Assembly: GCF_000002595.2 (NCBI RefSeq)
Contig: NC_057009.1
Location: 2,257,346 to 2,321,345 of the forward strand
DNA: 64,000 nt
Source: Chlamydomonas reinhardtii
Taxonomy: Eukaryota > Chlorophyta > Chlorophyceae > Chlamydomonadales > Chlamydomonadaceae
Direction: 5' to 3'
The position numbers were made by a program, and so were the translations under genes. Positions 35,669 to 46,300 of this stretch are shown here, piece by piece; within the stretch, counting starts at the first letter, position 1, and each line of letters opens with the position of its first letter. The notes beneath the pieces were generated by a model. That model was given only the letters and a program-made list of their open reading frames with translations, was not told the origin of the DNA and did not search any database.

Positions 35669-38600
35669 ATGCACATAGCACAGCGGGTCTTAGTCGCTCG
35701 CAGTGGTCGCGCGGCGCGGGTTGTCAACGCGTCGACGGCTGCCATGGGAGTGGAGACAACATCTAGAGAATTCCACTCTGCAATAGGTATGAGCGCATCG
35801 CTGCACCAGCTAACGCCACAGGGCTGATGCATGCGTCCAACAAAATTGTCTCAACGCTCGTCGCTGCTTCTCCAGGCTGCAATGTATACATCTCTGAAGG
35901 GCGTGACAAGGCACTTATCGGGAAGCTCGAGGTGATGCCGTTTACCGTTAAGCGCGCGATTCCGCCGTCTGGGGCCCACTGCGCTCTCCCACGCTGCGCC
36001 TTGCCATACGTGTCACCCCTCACGCTCCCCCGCCCCCGCAGGCTGCGGCCCAGGCGACGCCCGGAGTTGCGCTGGTGAACGTGTTCCAAGATGAGCCGTA
36101 CCACAGGACCGGGTTCACCCTCGTTAGTGGGCAACCAGACCGGGTGCGTGTCATTCTGGCACAACTCGCTGCCTTACGTACACACCCCCAAGCGCTGCAC
36201 GCCAGGGCCCCGGGGCAGAACCACAGCAGGCGCATGGCTACACGGGGTATTCAGATACGTCTCTGGCAGTTTAGATCCCGGCAGTCAACCATTTCTGATA
36301 TCCCGGCAGTTGGTATCCGGGCAGTTGACAATGTCCTTGCCTCGCCCTGCCGTGCCGTGAGTGTGTGCTGGGATGCTCGGCCGGTAAAACCCGGCGGCCC
36401 CCGCCCTGCCCTGCCCCTCTTCCGTTTTCTGACGCCGCCCTCCTAACCGCAGCTGACGGAGGCGGTGGTGCGCCTCAGTCGCGCCGCGCTTCAGCTTCTG
36501 GACCTGCGCCGACACGACGCCAGCCATCCCCGCTTGGGGGTCGTGGACCACATCGCCCTCCACCCCCTCGGCGGCCTGGCGCCGGCCGCAGCCACGCAGT
36601 ACGGCGGGTCACCCGCCGCCGCCGGCCTCATCCCCAACACGGTGTGGGTGCCGCCGCCGCCAGGCTCCACTCCACTGGCGGTGGCGGCTACCTGCGCGAA
36701 CCTCATCGCGCGACAGCTGTCGCCGCCGCAGGCAGAGGAGGAAGAGGAGGAGGCGGTGGCGGTGGCGGAGGCGGGGACTGAGCGCGGCGGAGCGCGAGGC
36801 GTGGGGAGCAGCAGTAGCACCACCACCAGCAGCAGCGGCAGCAGCAGCAGTAGCAGCGGTAGTAGTAGCAGCCGGGGCGTGGCGACAACTGTGGCGGGTG
36901 GCCAGGAGGAGGAGGTGCCGGCGCTGCCTGTGTACTTCTACGGCCATGCGCACCCGAGCCGGAGAGGCCTGGCGGACATACGGCGGAAACTGGGTGGGTT
37001 TTATTGCGCTGGAATGGAGGGCTGGGCTGGGCTGGCGGGTTGCGGGAGTGATGTGCGTGGGCGGACTGGGTGCGTAGCTACGCAAGCCGAGGTCTGGAAT
37101 GCATGGCGGGTTGCGGTTGACGGGCGTAATGAGGAGCCAGCAATGCTTGTGGGTGGCCGGGCACGTTGGGGCTTGCCGGGGATGGTAGCAAACTGCCGCC
37201 AAGCGGGGTTGCCAAATTGCAAACTACTTTGAAGCCTCTCCATCACCCCATCGCTGGTCGCCTTGCCATGCGCCCCCTGCCCTCCGTTAACCACACCACT
37301 CCGCACTCTCAGTCGCCCACCCCTGCCAAACCCCGCCACCTACACCCCGCCGCCCTGCAGGTTACTTCCGGCGCTCTCCCGAGGGCGGCTGGCGCGGCGG
37401 CTTGGAGCAGCAGCAGCTGCCCGCCGGCAACGACCTCTCGGCCTTCCCGCCCGACCTGGGTCCAGCCACGGCGTCGGCGCGGTGGGGCGTGGTGACCATC
37501 GGGGCCACTCCCTGGGTGGGCAACTACAACGTGCCTTTGTCGGGCGTGGACATGGCAACGGGTGAGCGAGGCGGCAAGGAAGGGAAAGCGAGCGGCGGGT
37601 GCTGAAGGAGGCGAGGGGAGCTGAAGGGGCGGGAGGGGCGCATGCTGTAAAGGCTGATGTTGGACGTGATCTGGACTGCTCTGTCGGCTCTTGTCCGGAT
37701 GGCTTGAAGCCCTCAACGGACCAGCTGGCCACGTGCGTGTCGGAGTCCTCCTCCACCCCCTCCGTGTGCTTGTGCTCGCACCCTCCTGCTCACACACAGC
37801 GCGCAAGCTCGCCAAGGCCATATCGGAACGCGGCGGCGGCCTGCCTGGCGTGCAGGTGGGTGCTTGGGCTGTGGGGGCTGCACTGGTGCTGGCCAGCGCT
37901 ACAACTGTTCGGTTCCATTGCATTCCAGTCCCACGGCAAGCCTCCGAGAGCCCCTTCCGCCTCCCCTCCCCTCCTCCCGCTCCGCCTCCATGCTCCGCCT
38001 CCTCCTCCTCCTCCCTCTCGCTGCGCCGTATCAACCTCGCCTTCCTCTCATGGGTCATGCCTGAAACCCCTCCCCCACTCTTCACTTCTTACATAACCAT
38101 GAATGTAAACCATCACCACCACCACCACCACCACCACCGCCAGGCCATGGCCCTGCAGCACGCGGACGGGCTGGTGGAGGTGGCCTGCAACCTGCTGGAC
38201 GCCGCCGCCGCGCCGCCCGGCACACTGCAGGCGCGGCTGGAGGGCATCGCTGGGGCCTGGGGGCTGGATGCGTCGCAGGTGGGGTTGGGTGGGGAGGGAC
38301 CGGGATTGGGGGGAGGAGGGGAAGGGGAGGAGGTGGGAGCGGTGGGTGGCTTGGGTATGGTGGTGGTGGTGGTGTGCTGCGGGTGTGGTGGTGGGTTGGG
38401 TGATGGGGAGGGTGCGGGGATGCAGGGATGCCCGCTGGCCTAGCAGGGTGCGGGTGAGAGCGTGGTTGCGACCGGTGAGGGGTGGGCCGGGGTGCTGCCG
38501 GAGGCGGTGGATGCGTGCGTGCGGGTGCCCCGCCGTGCCGGGCTCACGTTCAGGTGCACACGGCCCGACTTCGGCTTGCTGGTCCTCGCCGCTGGGACCT

Positions 38601-38796
38601 CCTGTCCCTCAAGTGCTGCGCACTGCTGCCCCTACCTACCCCACGAGCACGCACGCACGCACACATGCATGTTTCCAAGCTCATCCAAAGCGGTTGTTGG
38701 CATGCGTTTGCACGTGTGTAGGTGCGGCCCGGTTACCAGACCAACCGCAGTCCCGAGGAGCTGGTGCGGGCGGCGGTGGCGGCGCTACGGGAGTAG
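35669..38796 (+). CDS. Glutamate formiminotransferase N-domain protein, 445 aa
   Basis: Exons: 35669-35786, 35822-35931, 36042-36143, 36453-36993, 37361-37561, 37800-37855, 38144-38278, 38722-38796; in phase. It matches the formiminotransferase part of FTCD and its plant relatives: CNVYISEGRDKALIGKLE, VALVNVFQDEPYHRTGFTLV, LDLRRHDASHPRLGVVD with the conserved His near residue 135, LPVYFYGHAHPSRRGLADIR, and GATPWVGNYNVPL. FTCD-type enzymes move the formimino group of N-formiminoglutamate to tetrahydrofolate; plant homologues keep the fold but their reaction is unproven. The cyclodeaminase half is absent. A low-complexity Glu/Ser insertion (about residues 200-265) interrupts the domain before LPVYFYG. 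The first 35 residues (MHIAQRVLVARSGRAARVV) are basic and lack acids, fitting a mitochondrial or plastid presequence; a later Met (35744) is an alternative start. TGTAA at 39367. Confidence 0.87.
38111..38140. repeat. (CAC)n repeat beside a splice acceptor
   Basis: About nine CAC/ACC units end at the acceptor of the exon starting 38144, so they replace the usual pyrimidine tract. Confidence 0.85.
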
Positions 38797-39366
38797 CACG
38801 TGCCGCACCCGTGCCGGCGTCGCGCTGCCGCCGTAGGGCGGGCAAAACACACTGCCACGGCGGGTCGCGCCGCGGCTTTGCACTTGTGAGGACTGATAAG
38901 GGGTGTTGCAGAGGTGATGCAGAGAGGCAGGCAATAGGGCGGTTGTAGCTCAGGAAGCGGCCAGATTAGGTGCTGTGCAGGATGGATTGGTTTGTGTCTG
39001 ATGGCTAATAAGGACGACGGAGCCACCAGGTGGCTTAGGCGTAGGTGTAGGCTGGGCGCATAAGGAGGCGGTTGCCGGTTGGGCTTGATTGTGGGATCAA
39101 GTTGACAGTATACGAGGTTTGGGGACATGGGTTCAAGACACTATGCTTTGCGTGTTGAGTTTCGCACACTTCATCTAGTGGACGGTGCAGTCAGGTGCAG
39201 TCCTTCGTCCAAGCCACAAGGTGAAGTGTGTGGGGGTGGCCTGCCAGGGCACGCGAGCGGCTGGGTAGCGCCGAGAGCCGAGGACCAGCCGAAGCGGCTT
39301 GCAGTGAAAGCATTGCATGTAATCCCGAAGGGGACGTCATCTCAATGCCTCCGGCGACCAAAATGT

Positions 39367-39385
39367 TGTAAAGAGGGTGTTGTAA
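39367..39385 (+). terminator. Tandem poly(A) signals TGTAA
   Basis: TGTAA at 39367-39371 and 39381-39385, about 570 nt after the formiminotransferase stop and 155 bp before the next start codon. Confidence 0.55.
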
Positions 39386-39538
39386 AGTGGGTGTAATTGA
39401 GCTGTGGACGACAGTGGAGATCATGGGGATGAGCATCAAGCCCCAACACGGGGCCGCGCAGGCCGACCTTTGTCGTGTGACAACGTCGCAGAAGCTTGAC
39501 AAGAAGCACATTACAACAGTGAGAACAAGTAAATCAAC

Positions 39539-42274
39539 ATGTTGAAGAGCCTCTTTGGCCAGAGCCACAGCCACGCCGGCGGCGACGCGCGGCAAGCGGC
39601 GGGCGGGAGCCCGGGCAGCCTCAAAGGCGGCGGCGACGCGGCTTCAGCCGCAGGCGGGCTGCTTTACAGCACCGACAGCAAGGTGGGACAGCCGATGCTT
39701 CACAATCTACCGTAACTTGGCTCGGGTGTTGGCGCCGCGGTCGGAGCAAGTCGCGGGCTGGTTGGTGACGTCGCCTGTAGGGCCCCGCGGGTCGCAGACT
39801 CTTAGCTTATGCTTTTTGTCCCCGCGCCGCCAACTATTTGCACCCATTGAGCAGTGTATGTTCAATGTCTTTTGCACCCGTTTCGGGGCCTGGGGGGGAG
39901 CAGGTGGAGCTGCGGGAGGTGAGCGGGGCCATGGAACGTGTGTTGTCATGCGGCGCCATGGAGCTGCGGGCCTGCCCGGGCCGCGGCGGCGCGACGGCGT
40001 GGCTGCAGGTGGGCTCTACCGAGCTGCCGCTGGGCGGAGGCGGCAGCGCGGCAGGAGGTGGAGGGGGTGGTGGTGGTGGTGGTGGCAAGCAGGTGAGTGG
40101 TGAGGAGGAAGGAGAGAGCTGGAGGGGATAGGATGGCAGAGGCATGGGCGTGTCTTTGCGGCCGTGCATTTGCCATGCACGCAACGCGGCAATGGCGGCA
40201 TTGCAGCTGCGCGCGGCAAACTCCCCTCCCCGGCAACCTTCCCTCCCCGCCAACTTCCCTCCCCGGCAAACTCCCCTCCCCGGCTGGCTTCCCTCCCCGG
40301 CTGGCTTCCCTGCCACGTTCCCTGCAGGTTCCCCTCTTCCACCGCATCAATGCCCGCACCTTCCGCCTGCACCTAGCCGGCGGCGCCGCCCAGGCCGTCC
40401 TGGGGGCCGCCGCTGACGGCGCCGCCGACGGCACCCGCCACGACAACAGCGACGGCACCGGAGGTGGCGCCGGCGGCAGCGGCGGCAGCAGCGGCGGCGT
40501 CGGCGGCAGCGGCGGTGGCGGCGGTGGCGGCTCGGAGTCGTCCGCACTGCTGCTGCTGTTTCCAGCCAGCATGCCCGATCACGACGTCAACACGTGCGCC
40601 GCTGTGCTGTCAGACCTGGCGGCGGGGCGCGGCGTGGCGGAGCCGGCAGGTAGGTCCGCTGGCGGGCGGGTGCGCAGGCCGGTGCAGGGGGTGGGAGGGC
40701 GGAGGTGCTGGCTGCCGGCTTGGCAAGACGTGTGCGTGTGCAACTGAAGCAACCACGCTGCCACGTGCTGCGACCCACACATTCGCTGCGTCCTGATATA
40801 GACGTCACAGGTATGCGCTTCCCGAGCCACTCACGCACGTTCATTTCCACTGTTCCCCGTCTTCCCCAACCGCCTGCCCAACCACAGGCGTCGCTGCCTA
40901 CTCGCCGCGTGGAAGCAGCCCCAGCTCGCCCACTCAGGGTGCCCGCGGCGGCGGCAACACCCCCAGCAGCGCCGGCGGCGGCGCAGCCGCCGCCTTCTCC
41001 TCGCCTTCCGCCGCCGCCGACTCGCACCGTGTGTTGTTCCATGATTCGGATCCGGCTCGCAACCTTGGATTCAAGGGCAGCCACCCTGTGCGGCTTACAC
41101 ACCTGGAGCGCATTCCGCCGCCCTCCCTGCGCCAGCTGCACCTCCAGCAACAGCAACAGCAGCAACAGCAGCAACAGCAACAGCAGCAGGCGCAGGGCGG
41201 CTCGCAACAGCAGCAGCAGCCGCAGCACTTGGGCTACGGTGGCAGTAGCAGTGGTGGCGCGGCAGCAGCGGGGGACAGGGGGGTGGTGCGGAGCCTGATG
41301 GGGCCGCAGGGTGTCACGGCGGGCAGCCCGGGCGGCACGCGTGCCGGGCGGCTGCAGGGGCTGGCGCTGGGCAGCGTGTGGGGCAGCGTGGCGGTCGCCA
41401 ACCTGGCCTACGAGAAGGCGAGTTGCCGGCGGCAGCGTAGTGGTGGTGATTGTGCATTGGTGCCTTCGCGGCAGTCAGGTTGCACTATCGTTTCCGCACA
41501 TGCACGCTATCCGTGCACCTTGGCTGCTCTCTGCCTCGTGTTGCCTCTCATGCCGCTGTTCTCAGCCCCTGAGCCGCTCCTCCCTTGCCTTTACCCACTC
41601 TCCCTCGCCCTCCCTCACGCTCCCTCACCCCCTCCCCTCCCGCCCCGTGCAGGATGTGCGAGTGCGCTACAGCCTGGACGGCTGGCGCAGCTGGGGCGAG
41701 GTGTCGGCCAACTGGGACCGGCGGCTGGGGCTGGGCGCAGACAACTTCAACTTCCTGGTGGACCTGGATGGAGGTGCGGCGGGGGGCGTGGGGGGTGGGG
41801 GCGTGGGGTGAGTGGAGCGGCGTGGGGCGGCGTGGGGCAGCGTGGGGCATGGGGGGGGGCACGAGTGGCTGGCTGGAGGAAGGCAGCTTGCAGCGTGCCG
41901 GGTGGTGGTGGTGGTGGTGGTGGTGGTGATGGGGGGCGGTCCAAGCCGAAGCAGGAAGGGCACTTGCGCACGACAGGGGACTCCGGCAGGTGCTGCGCGC
42001 AGACGACTCCCTCTTGGCCCCGCGCCTTACCACTGCCTTCAACTGCCACCCACCCTTTCCAACAACGGCTCACGCTTTTACTCCCCCGTCTCATCACGTC
42101 GTCTCACGCCCGCGCCGCGCAGCGGCCGCGGGGCACGGCGTGTGTGTCCGCAGCACGCTGGCTGCCGGCCAGCACGTGACGCTGAGCCTGGCGGTGCACT
42201 ACCTGGCTGCGGGGCAGGAGCACTGGGACAACAACGAGGGAGGCAACTACACATTCGACCTGCCCTGCGAGTAA
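39539..42274 (+). CDS. CBM21 protein with RVxF motif; likely PP1 starch/glycogen-targeting subunit, 485 aa
   Basis: Exons: 39539-39682, 39904-40092, 40328-40649, 40888-41417, 41653-41773, 42123-42274. The C-terminal 110 residues form a CBM21 carbohydrate-binding module: VAVANLAYEKDVRVRYSLDG, WRSWGEV, DNFNFLVDLDG, LSLAVHYLAAG and the hallmark HWDNNEGGNYTF. Upstream, residues 266-269 are RVLF, the RVxF docking motif by which animal PPP1R3 proteins bind protein phosphatase 1. They are followed by DSDPARNLGF, much like the PPP1R3 arrangement. A starch-bound PP1 regulator in plastid or cytosol is inferred. Linkers are Gly-, Ser- and Gln-rich. The N-terminus (MLKSLFGQSHSH) is not a clear transit peptide. 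The intron after EK at 41417 has a GC donor (AAG|GCGAGT); the conserved EK-DV join shows that it is used. Confidence 0.88.
40216..40314. repeat. About 17-bp CTTCCCTCCCCGGC minisatellite
   Basis: Six imperfect units of CTTCCCTCCCCGGCAAA or GGCTGG type form the 3' part of an intron of the CBM21 gene, up to the acceptor region. Confidence 0.8.
41148..41190. repeat. (CAACAG)n coding repeat (polyQ)
   Basis: Encodes a run of about 15 Gln in the CBM21 protein between the RVxF motif and the carbohydrate-binding module. Confidence 0.9.
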
Positions 42275-43388
42275 AGCGGCGTGAAGCGGCGTGAAGCTTG
42301 GGGTGTGGCGTGGCGTGTGGCGTGACGTGACGCGTGGTGGCGTGGCGTGGCGTGGCGTAGCGTGGGGTGTGGGATGCAGCGCCATGGATGGGAGCTGGAC
42401 TGGATTGCATTGGGTTGCAGGCTTGTGCGACGTGGGGGCTTGGGGGTCGAGCAACTGGTGTGGGTGGAAAAGATGGTGATTTGATTGGAATGAGGGCGAA
42501 TGCGTGTGGGATACGGGAGGCCAGGTATGGTTCTGAGGGCGGTGCGGCTGGCTCGAGTTGCAGTTGGGGTGGAGGCGGGAGGGGCAGACTGGGGCAGCGC
42601 TATGCGGCGTGGCAGGACCACCGAACTTGCCTCTTGAACACAATACAAGGACATGCTGCGCAACGGCTGGCGCGGCAATGGCCATATGATGCGTGTGCGG
42701 GGGTGTGGCACAGAGGCACGCACAGGTGTGCCTGCGCCCTGACCTGCGCCCTGCTGTTCGGCGTGCGTGCATGACCGGAGGAGCCTCGCGCCCTCAATCA
42801 CTACATCCAGGAGCCCCATTACATCCAGGAGCCCCAACTGAGTTCTGGCGACTGCGGGCATGTGCATCAGAGGAACTCGCGCCCTGACATTAGAGATGGT
42901 CAAGCTGATTGCGCTACGTTCAGGCCGAGTGGCCGACTGCCGTCTCAGCACACGGGAACGCAGCGAGGCGGACACGTCACGATGAAGAACCCGCAGCAGG
43001 CAACCTCGTTAACAGGTGTCACGCTCTGCGGAGTGCTGGCTTGCTCAGCCTTATTGGACCGACTCCTGCGCATCACGCCTGCACACATTCACCCGAGTCA
43101 TTCCAACAGCCTCCCTGGCAGCTAAGCTGCCCCCCGTCACCGCCTGCAAACCTGGTGCTTGCTAGCCATGCCCCACGCCGCCACCACCACTCGCCGCGCA
43201 TACCCGCGCACCACCCGCCCACATCAACCTACCCACCGGCGCAACACCACAGCCACGCCGTTGGAAACCACCCCGCAACCACGCCCCAACATTCTCCTCT
43301 CCTCCCCACCACGACCTTCCTCCCAACCAGCACGCTCCTGCTCCTCCTCCTCACCGCCGCCTCCTCCGCCTCCTGCTCCTCCTGCTCC
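42275..43388. repeat. Convergent intergenic region with GGCGTG and 17-bp repeats
   Basis: 42275-42370 is a run of GGCGTG-type units just after the CBM21 stop. 42802-42835 has two copies of a 17-bp unit (TACATCCAGGAGCCCCA). TTACA at 42819-42823 is a minus-strand TGTAA and the likely poly(A) signal of SRP68, about 570 nt after its stop. No gene seen. Confidence 0.6.
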
Positions 43389-46300
43389 TCACCGCCGCCA
43401 GCTGAACAGAGACGACAGCACGCTCTTCTTCTCCGGCTTGCGCAGCCGGTGCTCCAGGCTGGGGTAGGCCAGGCAGTTGCTGGCCGTGTCAAGCATGATC
43501 GGCCGTACGGCAATGGCGCCGTACTCGTACGGCGCGTTGTACAGCCGCGGCGGCGCCTTGGCGGCGCCAGCCGCCGCCGTGGCGGCGGCGCCGCCGGCAA
43601 AGGACTCCCACTTGTCTAGGTTGTCGAGCAAGTACTGCTGTTGCTGCTGCTGCTGTTGTTGCTGCTGCTCGGCTGTGAGCGACATGCCGCCCACGCCGCT
43701 CGCCACCTCCTCGCGCGCCTTCAGGTCAGCTGCCGCGAGCTCCGCCTGAGCCACCGCCCTGCGAGGAATATGGCGGGCGAACGAAATGCTTAGCACTGGG
43801 AGTGGCGGGCACTCAAGAAGGACATGCGCCAGAGTGCTCTTTGCTCCACTACTACCCACGACATCCTCACTGGACATACACGCATGCCGTACACACCATC
43901 AACACCACATCACAAAGCAACTTCCTGCGTTCCACTCCCACCCACTCCCACCCATGGTTGGCTTGCTTTGGTGATTCACCGACCCCAACCACTCCACCCC
44001 CACCGCCAAACCCGCCCCCACACCCCGCCCCAAACCCACTTGTATGCCGCCGCCTGGCGCCCCAGTTCCGCCAGCTCCGCTAGCAGCGCCTCGCGGCCCT
44101 TCAGCAGCACGCCCGCCGCCGCGTCGCCGCCGGCGAGGCCTTTCAGCGACTCCGCCGCCTCCGCCGCCCGCTGCTGCGCCCGAGAGAACAGCGCGTACGA
44201 CTCCAGGGCCTTGCTGGGACCCGAGGAGGAGGGGGCGGCGGCGGCGGCGTCGGAGCCGGCGGCGGGCGCGGCGGCCAGCAGGGCGTGCGCCACATGATAC
44301 ACGCGCATGGCACGCGCCGCAGTCGCCTGCGTGTGGACGGGGGCTTGCATGTCAACGCCGATGATGCTAAGTGGGGCCTGATGACGCCCGTCTGGCCTTC
44401 CCAGACCTCTTCCCTGACTTCTTGCGCCATGGGCGCTTCCGTCCCGCGCGGCCCCACGCCAAGGCCAATCTCCACACCCATACCGAATGCCATCCAGTTT
44501 GCCCCACCACCCACCCACCCACTGCCCACACCCCACACACTGCCTACCCCAGTTCAGTGCACCCTGTACCGCTTTCCAACCATCTTTGCAATCCTTGCAA
44601 CCCCATTACCACCACCCTACCACCTCCCCCCTCGCTCTATTGCATTGGGTTTGGTTTAGTTTGGGCTGGTATTTACAACCCCCCCACACACACCCGCCGC
44701 CGCACCCACCCTGGCCGCCGCCGCCTCGTGCAGCGCCTCCCCCGCCCTGCCGCCCAGTCGCGCGCCCAGGTCGGCCAGGTCCTCCAGGTGGCGACCCAGC
44801 AGGTCCAGCACACGAACCACCTCCTCGGGCCGCGCGTGCCGCTCCTTGTCCTGGGGGTGTGGGGCGTGGGGTGGGGCGTGGGGGTTGCAAAGATTGGTAC
44901 AGGGAAGTGCAGCGAAGTAGGGGGTGGGGTTACATCATGATTATGTAAGAAGTGAAGGCGTAGCCAGGGGGTTGCAGGGATGTTTGGGGCGTAGCCAGGG
45001 GGTGGGGCGTGGGGGTAACCGTTCATGGGGAACAAAATGATTCAATCACAAGTAGAGGGTGGGGGTACATTCATGACTGACTAAGAATTGAAATTGCAGC
45101 GGTACAGCGGTACAGCAGGCGCGTCGTTGCCGATGTGGGGGCAGGAGGAAGGAGTGCCGGTGTGGTGGCACGTGTGAGGCGTGGGGGTGGAGCCTTGCGG
45201 TGGCGCCCCTGGTAGTCTGTAAGACTTCCCCACATCCCAGGAACCCCTCCCGCTCCACCCGCACCCCCACCCACCCTCGCCCCCTCCTCCCCACGCCCGT
45301 TCCGCCCCTTCTGCCCCCCACACACACGCACCCGCCACACACCCGCCCGCACCTTGATCTTCTTGCCCAGCGCCAGGCGCTGCAGCCCCGCGGCGAACCG
45401 CGCGCGCGTGTGCTCCAGGTGCGCCTGCGCGCGCTCCACCGTGCGCTGCAGCCGCGCGCCCTCCACCGCCACCTCCAGCGCCTCCAGCTCCTTGAAGTGC
45501 GCCTCCGCGTCCGGGCCTGGGCGGTGGCGGCGTGCGCGGGGCAGGCGGCGGCGTGTGCGGGCAGTGAGAGGTGCAGCGTGTGCGGGCAGCGAGGGGTGCA
45601 GCGGGCGGGTAGGTGCAGAATTACGAGGATTGGGGGATCGGGGGATTGGGGAGATCATATTCCTGATTAAGGAGTGAAGTTGTAGCCAGGGGAAGGTGCG
45701 GTAGGCGGTGGAGCTGGGCAACGACGAGTTGTGCGGAGCCTCATCCACATGTGTGCCACGATGTGACACGTGCCAGACGCCACGCAAGCAATGCACGCAC
45801 CCCACCCCTCACCCGCGCTCACCCGCCACCCCTCACCCCGCCACCCCTCACCCGCGCTCACCCGCTCACCCTTAACCCCGCTCACCCGCTCACCCTCAAC
45901 CCCGCTCACCCGCCACCCCTTAACCCCGCTCACCCGCCAGCCCCTTGACCGCGTTGCGCACGTGGCTCTTGGCCTCCGCCAGCGCGTTGATGGCCTTGTC
46001 ATACAGCGCCAGCCGGGCGTCCAGCGCGTCGCCCGCACCCGTGTCCATGGCTGTAGCAGCACCGGAGGCCGAGGCTGTAGCCGCGGCGGCCTGCTCCGCG
46101 GCGGCCTGGTCGGCCTGGGTGCCGAACTCCCCGGCCTGGTGCAGCGCCAGCTTCACGCGCTCGTTGCGGACCTGAGGGGCGGCGGGGGGCGGCCGGTGGG
46201 GGTTGGCAACGATGGTACAGAAAAGCGAGTGTAGCGGTAGACAGCTGCAAGGGGTAGTTACACTCATGACCCATACAATATAATTAAGGAGTGAAGGGGA

